NCBI RefSeq assembly: GCF_039523075.1
Contig: NZ_BAAAEP010000004.1
Location: 1 to 64,000 of the forward strand
From: Caenispirillum bisanense
GTDB taxonomy: Bacteria > Pseudomonadota > Alphaproteobacteria > Rhodospirillales > Rhodospirillaceae
Direction of reading: 5' to 3'
Length of the DNA: 64,000 bases
Positions 18,566-25,817 of this stretch are shown in pieces. How positions within the stretch are numbered: position 1 is the stretch's first letter; every line of letters starts with the position of its first letter. The notes under the pieces are model-generated. The model did not search any database. It had not been told where the DNA came from and worked only from the letters and a program-made list of their open reading frames with translations. A program made the translations under genes and the position numbers.

Positions 18566-20114
18566 CCTCGGCGTCATCGTCATCCTCGGCGTCGGCGCCT
18601 TCGGCTTCGGAGTCGTGGAGGGCATCCAGGCCTTCCTCGCGCAGCAGCGCCTTCATGGCTTCGGGATCGAAGTCGACATCGGCGTCCTCGTCGGCGTCGT
18701 CCGCCTCGCCGAGGCTGTCCTCGGCGTCCCAGTCGAGCGCATCCAGGCCGCCGTCGCGGAGGGTCTGCTTGAGGTCGGCCTCGGCTTCCTCGATGGTGGG
18801 GACGTGGAGCGCCGCGCCGGCATCGGCCTCGACGTCCGCATCTTCATCGGCGTCGGCGTCCGTCTCGGTCTCCGGCAGATCGACGGCATCCAGGCCGCCT
18901 TCCCACACGGTTTCCTTCAGCGCCGCCGGATCGAGGAGGCCTTCTTCCTCGTCCTCGTCGTCGTCCGCCTCACCGACTTCGGCCTCGGCCTCGACCTCTT
19001 CCGCCTCGGGCAGATCGACGGCATCAAGGCCGCCTTCCCACACGCTGTCCTTCAGCGCCGGCTCGATGTAGCCGCTGTCTTCGTCGTCTTCGTCCTCGCC
19101 GACCTCGGCGGTCGCCAGTTCGGCGGCGATGGCGGCGTCGAGGTCTTCATCCTCGTCCAGCGGATCTTCCGCCGCCCCCAGCTTGTGGGCGCCGTCGGAC
19201 AGGCGGTGGAGGATGTCGTCCAGCTGTTCCAGGGTGTCGTATTCAATGGTGAGGGCGCCGCCACGACCGGCGAAGGCGATGGACACCTTCAGCCCCAGCA
19301 GGGCCGACAGGTCGCGCTCCAGCGCCAGGGTGTCGGAGTCCTTCTGGCCGTTGGCGTTGGCGGCGGTCGCCGCGCCCTTCTTGCGCGGCTGCTTCTTGCC
19401 CTCGGTCATCGCCAGCTTTTCGGTCTGGCGGACGTTGAGGCCGCGCGACACCACCCGCTCCGCCAGCACCACCGGGTCTTCGGCGTTCAGCAGGGCGCGG
19501 GCGTGGCCGGCGGTGAGCTTGCCTTCGCGCAGCATGCCCTTGACCGGATCGGGCAGGTTGAGCAGGCGCATCATGTTGGCGACGTGGCTGCGGCTCTTGC
19601 CGACGGCCTTCGCCAGGTCTTCCTGGGTATGGTGGAATTCATCCATCAGGCGCTGGTAGCCCTCGGATTCCTCCAGCGCCGTCAGATCCTGGCGCTGCAG
19701 GTTTTCCACCAGCGCCACTTCCAGCGCCTCGCGGTCGGTGAAGGCCTTGACCAGCACCGGCACGTCGTGCAGCTGCGCCTGCTGCGCCGCCCGCCAGCGG
19801 CGTTCGCCGGCGATGATCTCGAACATGTCCGGCTCGTCCGGGTGCACGCGCACCAGGATGGGCTGGATGATGCCCTTTTCGCGGATCGACTCGGCCAGGT
19901 CGTCGATGGCCTGCTGGTCGAATTCCTTGCGCGGCTGGAACCGGCCGGAACGCAGGCGGCCGACCGGCACCAGCCGTTCGGCGGTCAGGCGTTCGCTCTG
20001 CTCGGCCTCACCCGCCACGGTGCCGGCGGCGGCGACCTCTTCGTCGAGACCCGCTTCGGTATCGCCGAACAGGGCGGAAAGGCCTCGCCCCAGGCCGCGT
20101 CGCGCTGCACTCAT
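18543..20114 (-). CDS. parB: chromosome partitioning protein ParB with a long acidic repeat tail
   Basis: A 523-residue ParB. Residues 1-310 are the usual protein: basic N-terminus for ParA contact (RRGLGRGLSALFGD), CTP-binding motif GERRWRAA (103-110), VALVENLQRQDLTALEE, the helix-turn-helix that reads parS (TQEDLAKAVGKSRSHVANMMRLL) and a dimerisation domain near 260-307. Residues 311-523 are extra: very rich in Asp/Glu, with four imperfect copies of a module around GGLDA (about 351-369, 395-415, 445-461, 483-499). Family members usually end near 290-300. ParB loads at parS, spreads as a CTP-dependent clamp and segregates origins with ParA. The start overlaps the parA stop (ATGA). Confidence 0.95.
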   Translation of the reverse strand: MSAARRGLGRGLSALFGDTEAGLDEEVAAAGTVAGEAEQSERLTAERLVPVGRLRSGRFQPRKEFDQQAIDDLAESIREKGIIQPILVRVHPDEPDMFEIIAGERRWRAAQQAQLHDVPVLVKAFTDREALEVALVENLQRQDLTALEESEGYQRLMDEFHHTQEDLAKAVGKSRSHVANMMRLLNLPDPVKGMLREGKLTAGHARALLNAEDPVVLAERVVSRGLNVRQTEKLAMTEGKKQPRKKGAATAANANGQKDSDTLALERDLSALLGLKVSIAFAGRGGALTIEYDTLEQLDDILHRLSDGAHKLGAAEDPLDEDEDLDAAIAAELATAEVGEDEDDEDSGYIEPALKDSVWEGGLDAVDLPEAEEVEAEAEVGEADDDEDEEEGLLDPAALKETVWEGGLDAVDLPETETDADADEDADVEADAGAALHVPTIEEAEADLKQTLRDGGLDALDWDAEDSLGEADDADEDADVDFDPEAMKALLREEGLDALHDSEAEGADAEDDDDAEDGDDRPA

Positions 20115-20920
20115 GCCCGCATCTCCTGCTTCTCGCGCTTCAGAACTTCCCCGGCCAGATGCACATAGGCCTGCGCCCCCTGGGAGCGCAGGTCGTAGAG
20201 CAGCACCGGCTTGCCGTGCGACGGCGCCTCCGACACCCGCACGTTGCGCGGGATGACGGTGTCGAACACCTTGGCGCCGAAATAGCCGCGCACGTCGGCG
20301 GCCACGGCATCCGACAGGTTGTTGCGGCGGTCGAACATGGTCAGGACGATGCCCTGGATGTCGAGGTCGGGGTTGAAGGCCTTCTTCACCCGCTCGATGG
20401 TCTTCACCAGATGGCTCACGCCCTCCAGCGCGAAGAACTCGCATTGCAGCGGCACCATCACCTTGTCGGCCGCCACCAGGGCGTTCAGGGTCAGCAGGCC
20501 CAGCGCCGGCGGGCAGTCGATATAGATATAGTCGTAGTCCATGTCGGCCAGTCGGCCAGAAATGGCATCGCGCAGGCGGTGTTCACGCCGGTTGGCGGCC
20601 ACCAGTTCCAGCTCCGCCCCTGCAAGGTCGACGCTGGAAGGCACCACATCAAGCCCCGGCACATCGCTTTTCACCACGGCCTGGTCCAGCGCCGCCTCGC
20701 CCATCAGGACGTGATAGCTGGACACCTTGCGGTTGGAGCGGTTGATGCCAAGGCCCGTGGAGGCATTGCCCTGCGGGTCAAGATCGACGATCAGCACCTT
20801 CTTGCGCACGGCAGCCATGGCCGTGGCCAGATTGATGGCGGTGGTGGTCTTGCCGACGCCGCCCTTCTGGTTGGCAATGGCCATGACGCGGGGACGGCGG
20901 GTCGGGGACGGGTGGGTCAT
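20111..20920 (-). CDS. parA: chromosome partitioning ATPase ParA
   Basis: A 269-residue MinD/ParA-type ATPase that moves ParB-bound origins. The deviant Walker A is KGGVGKTTT near residue 20, Walker A' is LIVDLDPQGNAST, Walker B is YIYIDCPPALGLL, and NALVAADKVMVPLQCEFFALEG is the family's conserved core. The ATG at 20920 overlaps the rsmG stop by 4 bp; a Met at 20884 just before AIANQKGG is an alternative. It overlaps parB at the other end, so rsmG-parA-parB is one translationally coupled unit. Confidence 0.97.
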   Translation of the reverse strand: MTHPSPTRRPRVMAIANQKGGVGKTTTAINLATAMAAVRKKVLIVDLDPQGNASTGLGINRSNRKVSSYHVLMGEAALDQAVVKSDVPGLDVVPSSVDLAGAELELVAANRREHRLRDAISGRLADMDYDYIYIDCPPALGLLTLNALVAADKVMVPLQCEFFALEGVSHLVKTIERVKKAFNPDLDIQGIVLTMFDRRNNLSDAVAADVRGYFGAKVFDTVIPRNVRVSEAPSHGKPVLLYDLRSQGAQAYVHLAGEVLKREKQEMRA

Positions 20921-21537
20921 TTGGGGCGTACCTCTCGCACGCGCAGCACAAGTCCGGTGGAATCGGAGCGGCTGGGGGTCCGGTCTTCGTCGAATATCCA
21001 GGTTTTGCGGGCGGAGGTCAATTCCTCCACTATATTTTGGCCCTTCAGGAACAGGCAGACGCCACCCGGCGCGAGCAAAGGCACTGCCAGATCAAGCAAT
21101 TTTGGCAGCGCAGCAAGGGCGCGGGCGGTGACCACCGGCGCCGTCAGGTCGCGGATGGCCTCGATTCGGGCGCTGTGAACGGTGACGGTGGCGCCGGTCT
21201 GGCGGGCGACTTCGCGCAGGAAGGCGCCCTTGCGCTGGTCCGACTCGATCAGGTGGACCTCCGGCACGCCCAGGATCGCCAGCACCAGGCCGGGGAAACC
21301 GGCGCCGGAGCCGATGTCGATGAGGCGCGGCACCTCGGGCGGCAGCAGCGGCCACAGCTGTGCCGAATCGAGCATGTGGCGGCGCCACAGGTCGGGCAGC
21401 GTCGCCGGGCCGACCAGATTGATGCGCTGCTGCCACTTTTCCAGCAGATCGGCATAGAGCCTCAGGCGGTCCAGTGTTTCACGTGAAACACCGGTCTCGG
21501 CCTGGAACTGCTCGGGGGTCATAGGGGGAGGAGGCAT
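20917..21537 (-). CDS. rsmG: 16S rRNA (guanine527-N7)-methyltransferase
   Basis: A 206-residue SAM-dependent methyltransferase (GidB) that modifies G527 of 16S rRNA. It shows NLVGPATLPDLWRRHMLDS, the SAM-binding IDIGSGAGFPGLVLAIL and LIESDQRKGAFLREVARQ. A parS site lies inside the coding region and encodes GVSRET at residues 16-21. The start is ATG 21537; a Met five codons later is possible. It sits between mnmG and parA in the usual alphaproteobacterial order. Confidence 0.95.
   Translation of the reverse strand: MPPPPMTPEQFQAETGVSRETLDRLRLYADLLEKWQQRINLVGPATLPDLWRRHMLDSAQLWPLLPPEVPRLIDIGSGAGFPGLVLAILGVPEVHLIESDQRKGAFLREVARQTGATVTVHSARIEAIRDLTAPVVTARALAALPKLLDLAVPLLAPGGVCLFLKGQNIVEELTSARKTWIFDEDRTPSRSDSTGLVLRVREVRPK
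21475..21490. promoter_or_regulatory. parS site inside rsmG
   Basis: TGTTTCACGTGAAACA, the perfect 16-bp palindromic ParB-binding consensus. It lies within codons 16-21 of rsmG. Confidence 0.97.
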
Positions 21538-21546
21538 GGGGTCCTG

Positions 21547-21562
21547 TGTTTCACGTGAAACA
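21547..21562. promoter_or_regulatory. parS site between rsmG and mnmG
   Basis: TGTTTCACGTGAAACA, a second perfect parS copy, 72 bp from the one in rsmG and just upstream of the rsmG start. Confidence 0.97.
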
Positions 21563-21584
21563 GCGGGAGCCCCTTATACCCCTC

Positions 21585-23471
21585 TCAGCCGGCTTCGGCT
21601 ACAACCTCGTCGCGTTGGGAGCGCTTCACATGCCCCAAAAGCGCGGTGATGGCCGCCGGAGTAACACCAGGAATGCGCGCTGCCGCCCCCAGAGTCGCCG
21701 GACGCGCCTGCGCCAGCTTCAGCCGGATTTCCGCTGACAGGCTGCCGACGGTGGCGTAGTCCAGGTCATCGGGCAGCGCCAGCGCCTCGTCGCGGCGGAA
21801 GGCGCGGATGTCCGCTTCCTGCCGCGCCAGATAACCGGCGTAGTGGCCTTCGATCTCCAGCTGTTCCGCCACGTCGGGGCGCAGGTCCGCCAGCTCCGGC
21901 CACAGGCTGCGCAGGCGGGCCATGTCCACCTCGGGGTAGCCGAGCAGGTCCATGCCGGTGCGGCGGACGCCATCCTGGTTGACCTTGAGGCCGCGGTCGT
22001 TCAGTTCCCGCGGGGTCAGCGCCAGGGCCTGAAGCCGCGCCCGGCCCGCGTCCAGCAGCGCCTTCTTCTCCCCGAAGGCGGCGGCGCGGGTGCTGCCGAC
22101 GCAGCCAAGCTCGATCCCCCGCCCGGTGAGGCGCAGGTCGGCATTATCGGCGCGCAGCAGCAGGCGGTATTCCGCCCGGCTGGTGAACATGCGGTAGGGC
22201 TCCTGCGTGCCCAGGGTCACCAGGTCGTCGATCATCACCCCCAGGTAGCCGTCGGCGCGGTCGGGCGTCCAGGCGGGGGAGCCGCTCACCAGCCGGGCCG
22301 CGTTCAGGCCGGCGATGAGCCCCTGCCCCGCCGCTTCCTCATACCCGGTGGTGCCGTTGATCTGCCCGGCCAGGAACAGGCCCGGCACCTTGCGGACCTC
22401 CAGGCTCGGCCGCAGCTCGCGCGGATCGACGAAATCGTATTCGATGGCGTAGCCGGGGCGGATCATCACCGCCTTCTCCAGGCCGGGGATGAGGGCGATC
22501 ATCTGCCGCTGCACGTCCTCCGGCAGGCTGGTGGAGATGCCGTTGGGGTAGACGGTTGGGTCGTCGTAGCCCTCCGGCTCCAGGAAAATCTGGTGCCGGT
22601 CGCGGTCGCCGAAGCGGACCACCTTGTCTTCGATGGAGGGGCAGTAGCGCGGCCCGATGCTCTGGATCTGCCCGGAGTACATGGGCGCCCGGTGCAGGTT
22701 GGCGCGGATGATGTCGTGTACCGCTGCACTGGTATAGGTGACGCCGCAGGCCACCTGCGGCTGGGTGATGGCGGCGGTGAGGTAGGAGAACGGCAGCGGC
22801 GGCTCGTCCCCCGGCTGGCTTTCCAGGCCCTCCCAATCGATGGTGCGGCCGTCGAGCCGCGCCGGCGTGCCGGTCTTCAGCCGCCCGAGCGCCAGGCCGA
22901 CGCGGCCGAGTGTCTGCGACAGGCCGAGCGCCGGCGCCTCGCCCACCCGGCCGGCGGGGGTCTGCACCTCGCCGCAGTGGATCATGCCGCGCAGGAAGGT
23001 GCCGGTTGTCAGCACCACGGCGCCGCACGCAATGCGCCGGCCGTCGCCGGTGAGCACCGCCGTCACCTGGCCGCCGACATCCAGTTCCAGGTCTTCCACC
23101 GCCCCGGCTGCGATGGTGAGGTTGGCCGTTTCCGCCAACAGATCCTGCACCGCCTGGCGATAGAGCTTGCGGTCGGCCTGGGCGCGCGGGCCCCGCACCG
23201 CCGGCCCCTTGCTGCGGTTGAGCATGCGGAACTGGATGCCGCCGCGGTCGATGGCGCGGCCCATGATGCCATCCAGCGCATCCACCTCGCGCACCAGATG
23301 CCCCTTGGCCAAGCCGCCGATGGCCGGGTTGCACGACATCTCGCCGATGGTTTCCACCTTGTGGGTCAGCAGCAGGGTGGCCGCGCCCATGCGGGCCGCC
23401 GCCGCCGCTGCCTCGGTGCCGGCATGGCCGCCGCCCACCACGATCACGTCATAGCGCTCTGTCATGCTCAT
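21585..23471 (-). CDS. mnmG: tRNA uridine-5-carboxymethylaminomethyl modification enzyme MnmG (GidA)
   Basis: A 628-residue FAD enzyme that with MnmE installs carboxymethylaminomethyl at U34 of several tRNAs. The FAD-binding motif VVGGGHAGTEAA is N-terminal, followed by SCNPAIGGLAKGHLVREVDALDG, the redox Cys region TGTFLRGMIHCG, the NGISTSLPEDVQ block, GLFLAGQINGTTGYEEAAGQG and TSRAEYRLLLRADNAD. The C-terminal helical domain binds MnmE and tRNA. The ATG at 23471 overlaps the mnmE stop by one base (TGATG). The next Met, two codons later, is an alternative. Confidence 0.97.
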   Translation of the reverse strand: MSMTERYDVIVVGGGHAGTEAAAAAARMGAATLLLTHKVETIGEMSCNPAIGGLAKGHLVREVDALDGIMGRAIDRGGIQFRMLNRSKGPAVRGPRAQADRKLYRQAVQDLLAETANLTIAAGAVEDLELDVGGQVTAVLTGDGRRIACGAVVLTTGTFLRGMIHCGEVQTPAGRVGEAPALGLSQTLGRVGLALGRLKTGTPARLDGRTIDWEGLESQPGDEPPLPFSYLTAAITQPQVACGVTYTSAAVHDIIRANLHRAPMYSGQIQSIGPRYCPSIEDKVVRFGDRDRHQIFLEPEGYDDPTVYPNGISTSLPEDVQRQMIALIPGLEKAVMIRPGYAIEYDFVDPRELRPSLEVRKVPGLFLAGQINGTTGYEEAAGQGLIAGLNAARLVSGSPAWTPDRADGYLGVMIDDLVTLGTQEPYRMFTSRAEYRLLLRADNADLRLTGRGIELGCVGSTRAAAFGEKKALLDAGRARLQALALTPRELNDRGLKVNQDGVRRTGMDLLGYPEVDMARLRSLWPELADLRPDVAEQLEIEGHYAGYLARQEADIRAFRRDEALALPDDLDYATVGSLSAEIRLKLAQARPATLGAAARIPGVTPAAITALLGHVKRSQRDEVVAEAG

Positions 23472-24808
23472 CACTTGCCGATACAGAAATCACGAAAGAT
23501 GACGTCGAGAAGCTCGTCTACCTCGACCCGCCCGGTGATGCGGCCAAGCGCCCGCGCCGCCAGCCGCAGGTCTTCGCCCGCCAGTTCCGGCAGCGCCGCC
23601 GCCCGCGCCCGACGCAGGGCGTCCACGCACTCGGTCAACGCCCGGCGATGCCGTTCCCGCGTCAGCGCCGGTGCCCCGCTGCCGCCGGCGAGGCGGGCGC
23701 CGACCTCCTCGCCCAGCCGGGCCAGCAGCCGCTCCATCCCCTGACCGGACCGCACCGACAAGGCGAGGCCGGCTCGCCCGGCCACCACCGGATCATCGGG
23801 CACCGTCGCCAGATCCGCCTTGTTGACCACCACCAGGGTGGCGTCGTCAACCAGCGACAGGGTGTGGGCATCCAACTGCGGCCACGTTACGCCGTCGAAC
23901 ACCGCCAGCCGCAGGTCGGCCTGTTCGGCCCGTGCCCGCGCCCGGCGGATACCCTCGGACTCGATGGCCTCCGCCGCGTCGCGCAGGCCGGCGGTATCGG
24001 CCAGCACAACGGCATAACCGCCCAGGTCGAGGTGAACGTCGACCACGTCGCGGGTGGTGCCGGCGATGTCCGACACGATGGCCGCCTCCCGCCGCGCCAG
24101 GGCGTTGAGCAGGCTCGACTTGCCGGCGTTGGGCGGCCCGATGATGGCGATGTGAAAGCCATCGCGCAACCGCTCTCCGCGCCGGCCGTCGTCGAGGTGG
24201 GCGGTCATTTCCGCCACCAGGGCCTCCACCGCTCCCCAGATGGCGCCTTCGGCCTCCGGCGGCAGGTCTTCGTCGGGGAAGTCGATGAAGGCTTCGAAGT
24301 GGCCGAGCGCCTTCACCAGCCGGCCCCGCCAGTCCTCGATCAGGCGGGCAAGCGCGCCGTCCATCTGCCGCAGGGCCTGGCGGCGCTGGGCGGCGGTCTC
24401 GGCGTCGATCAGGTCGGCCAGGGCTTCCGCCTGGGTGAGGTCCATCTTGCCGTTTTCGAAGGCGCGGCGGGTGAACTCGCCCGGCTCCGCCACCCGCAGG
24501 CCCTCCTGCGCCGCCAGCAGCGCCATCACCGCATCCAGCACCGCCCGGCTGCCGTGCAGGTGCAGTTCCACCACGTCCTCGCCGGTGAAGCTGGCGGGAC
24601 CGGGGAAGCGCAGGACGAGGCCATCGTCCACCGGCTCGCCATCGCCATCGCACACCTTCACCCGCCCGGCCCGCCGCGGCGCCGGCAGCGGCGCGCCGGC
24701 GGTGAGGGCGGACAGCGCGGCATCGGCCTGCGGCCCGGAAATCCGGACAATAGCCACACCCGCCCGACCAGGGGCCGTGGCGGGGGCGAAGATGGTGTCG
24801 GGGGTCAT
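23471..24808 (-). CDS. mnmE: tRNA uridine-5-carboxymethylaminomethyl modification GTPase MnmE (TrmE)
   Basis: A 445-residue GTPase, partner of MnmG. The N-terminal folate-binding domain starts MTPDTIFAPATAPGRAGVA and carries GEFTRRAFENGKMDLTQAEA. The G domain has G1 GPPNAGKSS (224-232), G2 DIAGTTRD, G3 DTAGLRD and G4 NKAD. The protein ends with the conserved CIGK, whose Cys is needed for tRNA modification. It is the first gene of the mnmE-mnmG-rsmG-parA-parB block, and the MITE-like element lies just upstream. Confidence 0.97.
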   Translation of the reverse strand: MTPDTIFAPATAPGRAGVAIVRISGPQADAALSALTAGAPLPAPRRAGRVKVCDGDGEPVDDGLVLRFPGPASFTGEDVVELHLHGSRAVLDAVMALLAAQEGLRVAEPGEFTRRAFENGKMDLTQAEALADLIDAETAAQRRQALRQMDGALARLIEDWRGRLVKALGHFEAFIDFPDEDLPPEAEGAIWGAVEALVAEMTAHLDDGRRGERLRDGFHIAIIGPPNAGKSSLLNALARREAAIVSDIAGTTRDVVDVHLDLGGYAVVLADTAGLRDAAEAIESEGIRRARARAEQADLRLAVFDGVTWPQLDAHTLSLVDDATLVVVNKADLATVPDDPVVAGRAGLALSVRSGQGMERLLARLGEEVGARLAGGSGAPALTRERHRRALTECVDALRRARAAALPELAGEDLRLAARALGRITGRVEVDELLDVIFRDFCIGK

Positions 24809-24830
24809 CGTCCTGCTTCTGCGTCTGAGC

Positions 24831-25025
24831 TTTTGAACCACCAAGGCACCAAGACACCAAGGAGTCGTGCCGGTTGATCTGCCGGCGCCTGTCCCGCCGT
24901 CGCACCAGGGGCGGCCGTTTGGTGACTAGGTGCGGCCGCAGGCCGCAGTTTCATTTTCGTGCTGGCCGCCGGCGTTGGTCACCAGGCCCCACCCCCTTGG
25001 TGTCTTGGTGCCTTGGTGGTTAAAA
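24831..25025. repeat. MITE-like element with 31-bp terminal inverted repeats
   Basis: The left arm (24831-24862) reads TTTTGAACCACCAAGGCACC then AAGACACCAAGG; the right arm (24995-25025) is its reverse complement, CCTTGGTGTCTTGGTGCC then TTGGTGGTTAAAA, with a single missing base near the outer end. The interior of about 130 bp has no open frame of note but holds short inverted segments. It occupies almost the whole gap upstream of mnmE. No transposase is present, so it is either a non-autonomous mobile remnant or a dispersed palindromic repeat. Confidence 0.8.
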
Positions 25026-25036
25026 CCCGCCCTCTC

Positions 25037-25414
25037 CTACTCCGCCGCCTCGCCCACGCGGGCGGCGATGTCGGTGCGGTCCTTGTCTTCCGGGCGCAGC
25101 ATCAGGCGCTCCACACGGCCGCCGGCGAGCAGGTGGGTTTCCAGGATCTCGTCGATGTCCGCCGTGGTGCGCACCGCGTACCACACACCTTCGGGGTAGA
25201 GGACGATCACCGGCCCCAGTTCGCAGCGGTCGAGGCAACCGGCGGTGTTCACGCGGATGCCGTCGATCTTCAGTTCCTTGGCCCGCGCCTTCATGTAGTT
25301 GCGCAGCTTTTCCGCCCCCAGGCGGCCGCAGGAACCGCGCGGGTGGCCTTCCGGCCGGATGTTGGTGCAGGCGAACACATGGGCGCGGTAGTACGGCGCG
25401 GGGTCGGCGGACAA
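25037..25414 (-). CDS. thioredoxin-like [2Fe-2S] ferredoxin domain protein
   Basis: A 125-residue soluble protein of the thioredoxin-fold [2Fe-2S] ferredoxin group. Four cysteines are placed as in that group: Cys16 and Cys29 in FACTNIRPEGHPRGSC, Cys60 and Cys64 in NTAGCLDRCELGP. The following IVLYPEGVWY is a family signature. Such stand-alone proteins probably transfer electrons, but partners are not known from the sequence. It ends in a short acidic tail. It follows the DUF6489 gene by 10 bp, so they are probably cotranscribed. Confidence 0.9.
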   Translation of the reverse strand: MSADPAPYYRAHVFACTNIRPEGHPRGSCGRLGAEKLRNYMKARAKELKIDGIRVNTAGCLDRCELGPVIVLYPEGVWYAVRTTADIDEILETHLLAGGRVERLMLRPEDKDRTDIAARVGEAAE

Positions 25415-25424
25415 AGCGGGCTCC

Positions 25425-25685
25425 CTACTTGTCGGAAGACGAACTGCCGCCGCCGGCGGACCGGTTGAGCTGCGACCAGAAGAACTTCTGCATCTGCTCG
25501 AACCCCTGCACGCTGGCCGGCAGCCAGGTGCGGAACAGGGCTTCCGGCTCCATCGCCTGCAGGTTCTGCATCATGCGGTGCTGGATCTCCTGCAGCATGG
25601 CGTCCTGCATGGGCTTCACGTCCGGCAGGCCGAGGAAGCTGCGCGCCTCTTCCGGCGTGCAATCGACATCGACGGTGATCTTCAT
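25425..25685 (-). CDS. DUF6489 family small protein
   Basis: An 86-residue protein of unknown function. The N-terminus MKITVDVDCTPEEARSFLGL and PDVKPMQDAMLQEIQHRMMQ match a short Rhodospirillales family I recall as DUF6489. There is one Cys and a helical middle rich in Met and Gln, then a Ser/Gly tail; no membrane segment. The start is the only Met before the conserved region and has a purine-rich upstream GGGAGAGGAAGCCC. It is the first gene of a pair with the ferredoxin gene. Confidence 0.75.
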   Translation of the reverse strand: MKITVDVDCTPEEARSFLGLPDVKPMQDAMLQEIQHRMMQNLQAMEPEALFRTWLPASVQGFEQMQKFFWSQLNRSAGGGSSSSDK

Positions 25686-25817
25686 GGGCTTCCTCTCCCA
25701 CGTCCGGTTGCAACGGCGGCATGGCAACACAAAGTAAGGCACCGGCACCGCTGGCGCAACGTTTCCCCGCCAGGACCCCCTGACGATCTGCCCGTTTCCG
25801 CCCCGGAGGACCGCGCC

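Noticed and set aside
18435..20168. A 577-codon + strand frame antisense to parB
   Set aside because: It arises from the acidic repeat codons of parB read backwards; parB itself has all family motifs.
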